This document shows positions 1 to 8,663 of a stretch of DNA of 64,000 nucleotides, piece by piece. The notes under the pieces were generated by a model. That model saw only the letters and a program-made list of their open reading frames with translations. It was not told where the DNA came from and did no database searches. The first letter of the stretch is position 1, and each line of letters starts with the position of its first letter. This DNA comes from Lentisphaerota bacterium. GTDB lineage: Bacteria > Verrucomicrobiota > Lentisphaeria > Victivallales > Victivallaceae. A program made the position numbers and the translations under genes. Location: NCBI GenBank assembly GCA_015061805.1, contig SUVV01000006.1, positions 1 through 64,000 on the forward strand. Direction: 5' to 3'.

Positions 1-186
1 TCATGGAAAAACAATTCGCCCTTTGTTTTGTGTATCGTTGATGGAAAAATCATCGAACGCCCGGTTAAATTGGGCATCCGCAGCAAGGATAAAGTAGAAA
101 TTATTTCAGGGGTGCAAGCTGGCGATAAAATCGTGATGCAGCCGCAGAAATACTTGCAATACACCAATCGGAAAATCAAAAAATGA
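1..186 (+). CDS. C-terminal fragment of a HlyD/RND-type membrane fusion (periplasmic adaptor) protein, truncated by window start
   Basis: Frame 1 reads SWKNNSPFVLCIVDGKIIERPVKLGIRSKDKVEIISGVQAGDKIVMQPQKYLQYTNRKIKK*; V.LG...VEI.SGV..GD.IV is typical of adaptor C-termini; TGA overlaps the next gene's ATG. Confidence 0.75.
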   Translation, partial: SWKNNSPFVLCIVDGKIIERPVKLGIRSKDKVEIISGVQAGDKIVMQPQKYLQYTNRKIKK

Positions 187-1388
187 TGAATCTGGCTTTC
201 CGTGATATAAAACACAACTTCGGCAGATTTTTGCTGACCACTGCAGGAATCAGTCTGCTTTTGATGGTAGTGATGGGGATGGGCGGCATCTACCGCGGAC
301 TCATTCAGGAAGCAACGCTCATCATCGACCGTTCTGAAGCGGATATCTGGGTGGTTCAACGCAATACCAAAGGGCCGTTTGCTGAAGTCTCCAAGCTTCC
401 ACGTCAAATGGAATACCGTTTAGAAGCAATTGACGGTGTCGATTCAGCAGAGCCGTTTGTTTCCCATACTGTTCAGCGTGATTTTCAAAAACGGGTACTG
501 CGCCTTACTATTCAGGGCTTGCCCGATAATGGAGCGTGGCTGCCGATCATTCAAGGTCGTGCATTGCAAAATGGACACTATGAAATGCTTGCTGATAAAT
601 CCGCTAAACTTCCGCTTGGAACGACCTTGCAGCTCGGCAAAGACACTTTTACCGTAGTTGGAATTACCGACCGGATGAACTCTCCCGCCGGGGATGCCAT
701 GGTATTTGTTTCTCTCAACGATGCCCTTGCTATTCAGTTTGATACTCCAGCCGAAGCCATCCGCAACGAACGCAATGCCCGGCTGCGGCGGTTTGATAAG
801 TCTTCTTACGGCAACACTTCGGTCGATCACGGCGAAACGCTCTCAAGCGAAAGTGTACGCCCCGCCGCCCTGCCGGATCAGCAGATAAGTGCAGTTCTGC
901 TCAAAGTCAATCCGGCTTACAGCGTCGATGAAATCATGGCAAAACTCAAAACTCTGCCCGATATGACCGCCTATACTTCGCAGGAACAGCGGCAAATCAT
1001 GTTAAGTGGTTTTGTCGCGCGCTCCCGCAAACAGCTTCTGCTTTTCCGGACAATTTTGATTACCGTTTCAACAGTCGTTATGACACTCATCCTTTATACA
1101 TTGACTCTGGATAAACTCCACTCAATCGCTATGCTCAAACTTATCGGAGCCAGAAATAGCGTAATTATTGGTGTGATTATGCAGCAATCGCTTGCAATCG
1201 GCGTTCTTGCATTTGGCATTGCCCGCTTTTTCGGGCAATGGGTCTATCCTCATTTTCCCCGCCGGGTGGTGCTGGTCACAGCTGACTTGTGGCTGCTTTT
1301 CGGAATCGTTATCGGCATATCCGTTCTGGCAAGTATCGCCGGAATCATCAAGGCAATGCGAACCAATGCGGGGGAGGTCTTATCGTGA
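183..1388 (+). CDS. FtsX-like ABC transporter permease
   Basis: 401 aa; N-terminal TM, MacB-like periplasmic domain, C-terminal TMs (FRTILITVSTVVMTLILYTLTLDKLHSIAMLKLIGA); lies between adaptor and ATPase. Confidence 0.88.
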   Translation: MMNLAFRDIKHNFGRFLLTTAGISLLLMVVMGMGGIYRGLIQEATLIIDRSEADIWVVQRNTKGPFAEVSKLPRQMEYRLEAIDGVDSAEPFVSHTVQRDFQKRVLRLTIQGLPDNGAWLPIIQGRALQNGHYEMLADKSAKLPLGTTLQLGKDTFTVVGITDRMNSPAGDAMVFVSLNDALAIQFDTPAEAIRNERNARLRRFDKSSYGNTSVDHGETLSSESVRPAALPDQQISAVLLKVNPAYSVDEIMAKLKTLPDMTAYTSQEQRQIMLSGFVARSRKQLLLFRTILITVSTVVMTLILYTLTLDKLHSIAMLKLIGARNSVIIGVIMQQSLAIGVLAFGIARFFGQWVYPHFPRRVVLVTADLWLLFGIVIGISVLASIAGIIKAMRTNAGEVLS

Positions 1389-2068
1389 AACACATTGCTC
1401 TTATTGCTGAAAATCTTTGCAAAACCTACGGCAAAGGCAACACTATCGTTCACGCATTGAATGATGTATCTTTGACTTTGCACGCCGGAGAAATTGCCGC
1501 CTTACTCGGACCGTCGGGAGCAGGAAAATCCACATTACTGACCAGTTTGGGGTTGATACAGGAACCCGATTCCGGAAAAATCATTATCGGTGGAGAAACT
1601 GTTTTTGACAACTCTTACAAAACCAATATCCGTTCATTCCGCAGGAATCATATCGGATTTGTTTTTCAGAAAGCCAATCTGCTGCCTTTTTTAAGTGCTG
1701 TTGACAATGTGCGTTTAGCTATGGAAATAAATGATGTTTCCGGCAAAGCGGCAAAGCTCCGAGCCGAAGAATTACTGGCAAAGTTTGATTTGAGTGAACG
1801 CAAAAACTTTATGCCCAAAGAACTTTCCGGCGGACAGCAGCAGCGCGTGGCGATCGCCAGAGCATTGGCAAACACTCCCGAACTGCTGCTTGCCGATGAA
1901 CCCACCGCCGCATTGGATAGCGTAATGGGGCGCAAAGTTATGGAACTCTTAAAACAAGTCGCCCACGAACACAATACCGGTGTATTGGTAGTAACGCACG
2001 ACCACCGTGCAATAGATGTTTTTGACCGCATCTATGTTATGGAAGACGGCAAGATCAAAGCAGAGTAA
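1385..2068 (+). CDS. ABC transporter ATP-binding protein (MacB/LolD/DevA-like)
   Basis: Walker A GPSGAGKST, signature LSGGQQQRVAIARAL, Walker B LLLADEPTAALD; GTG start at 1385 overlaps the upstream stop. Confidence 0.93.
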   Translation: MKHIALIAENLCKTYGKGNTIVHALNDVSLTLHAGEIAALLGPSGAGKSTLLTSLGLIQEPDSGKIIIGGETVFDNSYKTNIRSFRRNHIGFVFQKANLLPFLSAVDNVRLAMEINDVSGKAAKLRAEELLAKFDLSERKNFMPKELSGGQQQRVAIARALANTPELLLADEPTAALDSVMGRKVMELLKQVAHEHNTGVLVVTHDHRAIDVFDRIYVMEDGKIKAE

Positions 2069-2122
2069 ATTTTCTTTCTTGTGGAGAATTGAGTTTACCT
2101 GTACAACAGGATGGCAATATAG

Positions 2123-2464
2123 ATGAGTCGCGCTTGCAATAATATATCTTTGGACACGGCTGCAATGAAAGAACAAGTCTATGAATTTGTGAAGAGTATT
2201 CCTCGGGGAAAGGTTGCCACGTATGGGCAAATTGCTTTGCATCTGGGGAATAGGAACTTTGCCCGGGTAGTAGGGAATATTCTTCATAGCAATCCTGATC
2301 CGGAGCATATTCCCTGTCACCGGGTAGTCAATGCTCAAGGGCAGCTTTCACAATCATACGCGTTCGGCGGGATTGAGGCTCAAAGACGCCTGCTGGTGTC
2401 CGAAGGAGTCGTGTTCAAGAATGAGCAGGTTGTCGATTTAAGTATATCTCAAATGGTATGGTAA
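2123..2464 (+). CDS. MGMT-family methylated-DNA--protein-cysteine methyltransferase domain protein
   Basis: IPRGKVATYGQIA.....ARVVGN.L..NP....IPCHRVV: winged-helix domain with PCHRV active-site motif. Confidence 0.88.
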   Translation: MSRACNNISLDTAAMKEQVYEFVKSIPRGKVATYGQIALHLGNRNFARVVGNILHSNPDPEHIPCHRVVNAQGQLSQSYAFGGIEAQRRLLVSEGVVFKNEQVVDLSISQMVW

Positions 2465-2672
2465 AATCAGTTCTTCTGAAAATCCACCCCTTTGCTTGTC
2501 CCGCCATAGCTATTTGAGCGGCGGCGGAAGGGTAATTTGTCACGACACGGGGTAGCAAGACAGCTTGCCACGGCGGAGTACAAACGGAGACGGGAGAGAG
2601 ATTTTTTGGAGAAAATGAGGGTTTTCTCTCAAATATACACGGCACTTTCGGTCTAAGTTGCAGTTTGCTCTG

Positions 2673-2717
2673 CAAAAAAATCTACGGATAGCGAACCTGA
2701 TGGCCTGCCATCCGTAG
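2673..2717 (-). terminator. Rho-independent terminator of ssrA
   Basis: Minus strand CTACGGAT...ATCCGTAG stem followed by ATTTTTTTGC. Confidence 0.7.
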
Positions 2718-2730
2718 CTTTAGCGAAGGA

Positions 2731-3085
2731 TGGTGGAGATGGCGGGAGTTGAACCCGCGTGTCGACTGAGTGTGAAGAAGATCTCTACATGCTTATTCCG
2801 TTTTTATTGCTTATCGTCCTTTGTTCCGCCAACGGACAGGCAGAACATCAGACTATATGTTCTTTGATCTCACTGTATCGCGAACATCGGCAATACAGCC
2901 AGGGCGCTGTTTGACGCCGCTTGCACCTTAGCACCCACTCGGGCGCAGCGACGTGGCCGGCTTAGGCAGCCAGTGCGTACTCTTCGTTCGCAGTTATTTG
3001 TTTAACCGGTGATTAACGAGGCCAACGGTCATCCTCGACATGCAATCAACCCCTGACCCGAGCCGGTCGAATCCGGAACATCCCC
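2731..3085 (-). ncRNA. ssrA: tmRNA
   Basis: Minus strand 5' GGGGATGTTCCGGATTCGACCGG and 3' GAGCGGGTTCAACTCCCGCCATCTCCACCA-like end; 7-bp acceptor stem; tag frame GCG AAC GAA GAG TAC GCA CTG GCT GCC TAA = ANEEYALAA. Confidence 0.95.
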
Positions 3086-3103
3086 AGTATCAGTTATTCT
3101 CAT

Positions 3104-3131
3104 AATATAATCGCTTTATGATTTTTGTCAA
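3104..3131 (-). promoter_or_regulatory. Candidate sigma70-type promoter for ssrA
   Basis: Minus strand TTGACA - 16 nt - TATATT, ending about 19 nt upstream of the mature tmRNA 5' end. Confidence 0.55.
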
Positions 3132-3241
3132 TACTGCTTTTGCTGTTTTATTCCGTTTTTTGATGATTTTTGTTTGTAAAACTCTTAATTTACCACTATA
3201 TTAAAGTAATATTTTGCAAAAATTATTCAAAAGGTCTTATC

Positions 3242-5029
3242 ATGAAACTCAAACTCTGTTTAGCTGTTTTCGCGTTGATTCCCGATTTGCTCTGCGCTGA
3301 AGTATCAATCGGCAAGTGGCGGGCCGTATTCGCTCCGAAAGCAGAGTTGACCGCAGATTGTGCAAGACGCGCATCGATGCAGGGAATTTTGCCGGAAGGT
3401 GCTGTGGAATTCAAACTCAATGGCAACTACCGCAATTTGAGAGATCTTTGCGCCAAAGGAAAATTCGGCAAAGAAGAAGCCGCGCTGGTTCATACTGCAT
3501 TATCTGTTCCGGAAAAGTGCAAAGTCAATATCGGCACCAGCTGCGACTGGTATATGACTGTTTTCTGCAACGGCAGGATGATCATGACCAATGAACCCCT
3601 GGGCAGTGCCTATTCCTCTCACACTCCGGTAGATTACCAGTTGCCCCTGGAACTCAATCCCGGACTCAATCATCTGACTTTCCTGCTTCGTCCGGGAACT
3701 GCCAGCTGGGACTTTGCCTTTGCGCTTGCTCCGTCAACAGAATACTGGCCATCCGACAATGACGGACGCCGGGCGTTTTTTCAACGGCTTTTCCCTGCGG
3801 CTGCACGAACGTTTCACATCTTTCCCTACTTGAGCAGCATAACTCAAAAGAGCGCTCAAGTCAGCATGGAATTCTCTGACGAAGAAGCGGTTCAGCTGCG
3901 TTACCGCAAAGCCGGACGCAAAAAATGGGAAATTGTTCCTGCTGAACGGCGGGAGGGGCTGATCCGCCGGAAGAAACAGCATCATTTACAACTTAATAAC
4001 CTCGTCCCCGGTACACGCTACGAGTGTGTGATCGAAATTCTGGCACAAGACGCTGGTCCCCAAGCGGTCGAAGTTCAGAAACTGTGTTTCAACACCCTGC
4101 CGTCAAAGGGGTTGGATCATTCGGTGTTATTTATAGGAGACACCCAGGTCCGCCCCTATGCGTGCCGGGAATCGGTCGAAGCTGCGCTGAAATTTGCTCA
4201 AAATCCGGCGATGCTCATCCACCTCGGCGATGTTCAGCACCAGATCAGCGATCCGATCCGGGATTTTTTCCGGAATATCGTGGATGTGGTCAACTGCGGC
4301 TATCCGGAAAAACTTAAATCTGATCCGGGACACGCTCTGCTTCCGGTGTTGCTGGTTCGCGGCAATCATGATTTCCGCGGTAAATACTCTGAATATTTTA
4401 CTGAATATTTTCAGAAAGCCTACCGGGCGTTCAGGGCAGGGGAGGTGTTCTATATTATTCTGGATGCCGGAGAGATGATTCCGGCGAGCCGCACAAAAAC
4501 CTCGGTTACTTATTACAATGATTTTACGGAATACTTCAAGCAGCAGCGCAAATGGCTGGACAAGGTGATTGCCTCTCCGGAATGCCGTAGTGCCAAACGG
4601 CGGATCGTGATTTCCCATGCAACTCCGTTTGCCAATGCAAAACACTACCGCAGTTGCCTTGAAAAGATCACCGGCAACGCCTTTTTTGGAGAAAATCCGC
4701 GTTGCAAGATCGATTTGTGGGTTGCCGGACATGTTCACCTCGCCCATCGTTATCACCCGGCGGATAAAAGTTTGTACGGAGTTGACACCCCGAAGCTGAA
4801 AGCATTGGCATCGCCGGAAAAAAACTGTTTCAAAGGCGTGAATTTCCCGGTTTATGTCAATGACGGCCCCGGAGACCTGATCAAATTGTCTTCGATTGAA
4901 TTGAAACACGACAACTCCGGCATGGAGATAATATGTCGTGACCTGACCTCCGGAAAGATTCTGGATCATGTCCGGCTCTCCGATGGCAAGCCATTCGCCG
5001 TTAAAGAAACCACATTTGTCAAATATTGA
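3242..5029 (+). CDS. Secreted metallophosphoesterase (purple-acid-phosphatase-like with N-terminal Fn3-like domain)
   Basis: Signal peptide MKLKLCLAVFALIPDLLCA; FIGDTQ, HLGDVQ, RGNHD, VISHATP, VAGHVHLAHR metallophosphatase motifs. Confidence 0.88.
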   Translation: MKLKLCLAVFALIPDLLCAEVSIGKWRAVFAPKAELTADCARRASMQGILPEGAVEFKLNGNYRNLRDLCAKGKFGKEEAALVHTALSVPEKCKVNIGTSCDWYMTVFCNGRMIMTNEPLGSAYSSHTPVDYQLPLELNPGLNHLTFLLRPGTASWDFAFALAPSTEYWPSDNDGRRAFFQRLFPAAARTFHIFPYLSSITQKSAQVSMEFSDEEAVQLRYRKAGRKKWEIVPAERREGLIRRKKQHHLQLNNLVPGTRYECVIEILAQDAGPQAVEVQKLCFNTLPSKGLDHSVLFIGDTQVRPYACRESVEAALKFAQNPAMLIHLGDVQHQISDPIRDFFRNIVDVVNCGYPEKLKSDPGHALLPVLLVRGNHDFRGKYSEYFTEYFQKAYRAFRAGEVFYIILDAGEMIPASRTKTSVTYYNDFTEYFKQQRKWLDKVIASPECRSAKRRIVISHATPFANAKHYRSCLEKITGNAFFGENPRCKIDLWVAGHVHLAHRYHPADKSLYGVDTPKLKALASPEKNCFKGVNFPVYVNDGPGDLIKLSSIELKHDNSGMEIICRDLTSGKILDHVRLSDGKPFAVKETTFVKY

Positions 5030-5536
5030 CCGCAGGGCAGGGGAAGTTGATCGTCATGCCGGAGGAAGCCATTCAAAGATGGATAATCAAAGGGGCAACT
5101 CCTGCGGAAAACTTCACCTCTGACAGTGTCAAAACCCATCTCAACTGGCAGGGAACCGCCGATAAAGGGTTGGATTGCGCCATCTGTCTTTGCAACCCAC
5201 TACTTCACCTCCGGCGAAGCGCCGATCCCTTATCTGGATGCGCGTTTCCGGTGCCGCTTTATTCCGATACACGAATGGGAATTCAGCCATCGTCCGGCTG
5301 ATACTCCGGGCGCTGCCACTCAATGCTTTGCCGAACTCCAGTCGGTTTACGCCGAACCTTATGCGGCGGGCAGGGCACAGTCTGACTTGGGGCGAAAGTA
5401 TCGAGCTGGACTGAAACAAGTTTTTATCAGTTGCAATCAAATCCTGTCACCGCCAGGATCTCCCATGAAATCTTTTGCAAAACACATTCCCTATCCTGCT
5501 TGGCTGGAATGGGAAATGTTTTTTACACTCAGTTGA
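5030..5536 (+). pseudogene. Possible decayed/frameshifted coding remnant
   Basis: Protein-like sequence is split over two frames: ...VKTHLNWQGTADKGLDCAIC (frame 1) then FATHYFTSGEAPIPYLDARFRCRFIPIHEWEFSHRPADTPGAA (frame 2); no complete ORF. Confidence 0.4.
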
Positions 5537-5843
5537 AATCATATTGACAATACACCGCAATAACTGACAATAAGTTATCAAGTTATTTACAATTGCACAT
5601 GTCAATAATCCCAAACAATTGAAAATCAACAACATACAATTGTATTCACCCCTGCTCTCACAGATATCAAACTTAACATAACGTGTATTATGCGACGTTA
5701 TAAATATGGTATTTCCCACTCTGTTTTTACATTGCGTTCAGCAGAGAATATTTCGTTGCGCTTAAACTGTGGCGTTTTACTTGCAAGCAATGCTTTGAAG
5801 TGGTATATTATGTATGATTATATTATTTTTCAGGGATTTGTTT

Positions 5844-7685
5844 ATGAAGCATTACAATTGTGTGGTTGTCGGCGCCGGTCATGCCGGTTGCGAAGCCGCT
5901 TTTGCCGCCGCCAGAATGGGCGCTCAAGTTTTGTTGATAACATTCAATATGGATCATATCGCCCAGATGAGCTGCAATCCGGCGATCGGCGGTATTGCCA
6001 AAGGTCAGGTCGTCCGGGAAATCGATGCCATGGGCGGCGCTATGGCCATGGTGACCGAAGCTGCCAGTATTCAGTTCCGGATGCTCAACCGGACTAAAGG
6101 TGCCGCAGTCTGGTCGCCACGCGCTCAATGTGACAAATCGGTGTATCGTACTGCAATGAAACAACTTCTGGAAAACACTCCCAATATTGACATTCTCCAA
6201 TCGGAAGTTACCGGGTTTATCGTTGAAAATGATACGATCCGCGGCGTGACCACCCATTTGCAGGACACCATTTACTGTGACAGCGTAGTGCTGACCACCG
6301 GAACTTCGCTCAACGGTAAACTGCACTACGGACTGATGAATTTCCCCGGCGGACGTGCCGGAGATGATCCCTCGTGCAAACTCTCGGATGCACTGCAGAA
6401 TCAACTCGGCATAAAAATCGGCAGATTGAAAACCGGCACCCCTCCCCGTATTCTGGATAAAACCATTGATTTTTCCGGGTTGCAGCTGCAGCCGTCGGAG
6501 CCGGAATTTGAAGAATTCAGTTTCTGGAACATGGGCTTGCGCCCTGCTCTGGCAACCGCCCGCCGCCGTCACCTGCCCTGTTATATGCTTCACACCACCG
6601 ATGCCACCACTGATGTCGTTCGCGCCAATCTGGACAAATCGCCCATGTACAGCGGCGTGATCAAGGGGATCGGAACCCGTTACTGCCCCAGTTTCGAGGA
6701 TAAGATCGTCCGCTTCCCGCAACACCCGTATCATCTGCTCTTCCTTGAACCGGAAGGCGCCGACACCGGAGAATATTACCTCAACGGCTTCTCCAGCAGT
6801 CTGCCGCCGGAGGTTCAGCGCAAGATGGTCAATACCCTGCCCGGCTTGGAAAAAGCGGTGATTTCCCGTTATGCTTACGCTATCGAATATGACTTCATCC
6901 CGCCGGAACAAACGGAACGATCTCTGCGCAACAAACGTTGGAACAATCTCTTTACCGCCGGTCAGATCAATGGTACCAGCGGTTATGAAGAGGCCGCCGG
7001 TCAGGGGCTTATTGCCGGAATGAATGCCGTTCGCTGTGCAATGGGCAAAGAAGCCGTTTTCCCCGGCCGCGACCGCAGTTACATCGGCGTCATGCTGGAT
7101 GACCTCTCCACCAAAGAGATCGTTGAACCCTATCGTCTTTTCACCAGCCGCGCGGAATACCGGCTGACCTTACGGCAGGAAAATGCTGATCTCCGGCTTT
7201 GCCGTTCCGCTTATGAATGGGGGATCCTGCCGGAAAATAAATACCGGTCGTTCCTGCAGTATGAGAAAATGCTGAACCAGTTCAAAAGCCATTGCAAATC
7301 AAGCAAAGTTTCCGGAGGCAAAACCAAATTTGATCTGCTTCGGGATATTCCGGTCGATGCCCCCCTGCCCCGTTCCGCAGAATTTGGAATTGAACTCCCG
7401 GACAACCGCATGGGCAAACGGGTTTGGCGGGAATTACTGGTCGAGGCAAAATATGACGGCTATCTGCAGCGTGAACAAATTGAAATCGAACGCTTGCAGA
7501 AAATTGAAAACCTGGCGATCCCGGCTGACTTTGATTATTCCACCGTCCGCGGCTTGTGCAATGAATCCCGGCAGAAACTGTTGAAGATCCGTCCGGCAAC
7601 ACTCGGACAAGCCGGTCGTATCGATGGCGTCACCCCGGCAGATATCGCCCTGCTCCAAGTCCAGTTGAAAAAAATCAAAGAATAA
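5844..7685 (+). CDS. mnmG: tRNA uridine-5-carboxymethylaminomethyl modification enzyme MnmG (GidA)
   Basis: VVVGAGHAGCEAAFAAARMG, NPAIGGIAKGQVVREIDAMGG, RPGRAGD-like FPGGRAGDDPS, FTAGQINGTSGYEEAAGQG. Confidence 0.97.
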   Translation: MKHYNCVVVGAGHAGCEAAFAAARMGAQVLLITFNMDHIAQMSCNPAIGGIAKGQVVREIDAMGGAMAMVTEAASIQFRMLNRTKGAAVWSPRAQCDKSVYRTAMKQLLENTPNIDILQSEVTGFIVENDTIRGVTTHLQDTIYCDSVVLTTGTSLNGKLHYGLMNFPGGRAGDDPSCKLSDALQNQLGIKIGRLKTGTPPRILDKTIDFSGLQLQPSEPEFEEFSFWNMGLRPALATARRRHLPCYMLHTTDATTDVVRANLDKSPMYSGVIKGIGTRYCPSFEDKIVRFPQHPYHLLFLEPEGADTGEYYLNGFSSSLPPEVQRKMVNTLPGLEKAVISRYAYAIEYDFIPPEQTERSLRNKRWNNLFTAGQINGTSGYEEAAGQGLIAGMNAVRCAMGKEAVFPGRDRSYIGVMLDDLSTKEIVEPYRLFTSRAEYRLTLRQENADLRLCRSAYEWGILPENKYRSFLQYEKMLNQFKSHCKSSKVSGGKTKFDLLRDIPVDAPLPRSAEFGIELPDNRMGKRVWRELLVEAKYDGYLQREQIEIERLQKIENLAIPADFDYSTVRGLCNESRQKLLKIRPATLGQAGRIDGVTPADIALLQVQLKKIKE

Positions 7686-7694
7686 TCCTGAAAG

Positions 7695-8612
7695 ATGAAA
7701 CGGCACTTCTGGAAAAAATTTTCCTCTGACCGGTGGGGTGTTGCCGCACTGGTTGTCGTTTTGATTTTTCTGGCAGGAGCCATCGGCATTGAAATATATT
7801 CCGCATACTGTGATTCTGCCGGAATAATCCCGGTCTATCTGCGCTCTGACCCGGCGAATTGTTACGCTCCCCCCTCCCCTGCCCATTGGTTCGGCACCGA
7901 TTATCAGGGGCGGGATGTTGCAATGCGCGCCATTGCCGGAGCGAATACCGCTTTGAAAGTCGGAGTGATTTCCGGCTCTATATCTCTGCTGATCGGAGTT
8001 ATGCTGGGATTGTTTTCCGGATTCTTCGGAGGCAAGACGGATGATATCACCGTTTGGCTTTACAGCACGTTTGCGGCAATGCCGACGTTGCTGTTTATAT
8101 TGGCGTTTTCGCTTTTGGTATCACAGGGATTTCTTGCCCCGCCGTTGTTGAAATTGTTCAATGCACTTGCCGCGTTGCTTCGCACGGAACCGGGAATGTT
8201 CGGGGTTTACTGCGCGATCGGTCTTACCGGATGGGTAACATTATGCCGGGTCATCCGCAGTGAAGTGATGAAAATCCGCAACCGGCCGTTTGTTTCCGCT
8301 GCCCGAGTTGCCGGAGTCGGCAATATAAAAATCATCTTCCGTCATATTCTGCCTAATGTTTTTCATTTGGCAATAATCTATTTCACCACTTTATTTGCCG
8401 CGAGCGTCATGCTGGAAGTGACTGCCAGTTATCTCGGACTCGGCGCCCAGCATTTTCCCAGCTGGGGCATGATGATCTCCGATGGTCAACAGCGGCTGTG
8501 GGCGGGCGTCTGGTGGGAACTTGCCGCCGCCAGCGGAATGCTTTTTACCCTGGTTCTTGCGCTGAATGTTTTAGGTGATTCCCTGCGCGATGTACTCGAT
8601 CCGCGCCGGTAA
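7695..8612 (+). CDS. Peptide/nickel-type ABC transporter permease (OppC/DppC-like)
   Basis: HWFGTDYQGRDV, multiple TMs, EAA-like loop AARVAGVGNIKIIFRHILPN; C-terminal ALNVLGDSLRDVLDPR. Confidence 0.9.
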   Translation: MKRHFWKKFSSDRWGVAALVVVLIFLAGAIGIEIYSAYCDSAGIIPVYLRSDPANCYAPPSPAHWFGTDYQGRDVAMRAIAGANTALKVGVISGSISLLIGVMLGLFSGFFGGKTDDITVWLYSTFAAMPTLLFILAFSLLVSQGFLAPPLLKLFNALAALLRTEPGMFGVYCAIGLTGWVTLCRVIRSEVMKIRNRPFVSAARVAGVGNIKIIFRHILPNVFHLAIIYFTTLFAASVMLEVTASYLGLGAQHFPSWGMMISDGQQRLWAGVWWELAAASGMLFTLVLALNVLGDSLRDVLDPRR

Positions 8613-8620
8613 ATAAAAAA

Positions 8621-8647
8621 GGCGGTGTATTCGGAAACACACCGCCT
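8621..8647 (-). terminator. Terminator downstream of the protein kinase gene
   Basis: GGCGGTGT/ACACCGCC 8-bp stem; minus strand continues TTTTTTATTT. Confidence 0.75.
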
Positions 8648-8663
8648 GTGCAGATGGAATAAA

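Noticed and set aside
2723-2770. tRNA gene suggested by GGGAGTTGAACCCGC T-loop
   Set aside because: This is the tRNA-like 3' end of tmRNA; the full 355-nt ssrA with tag frame explains it.
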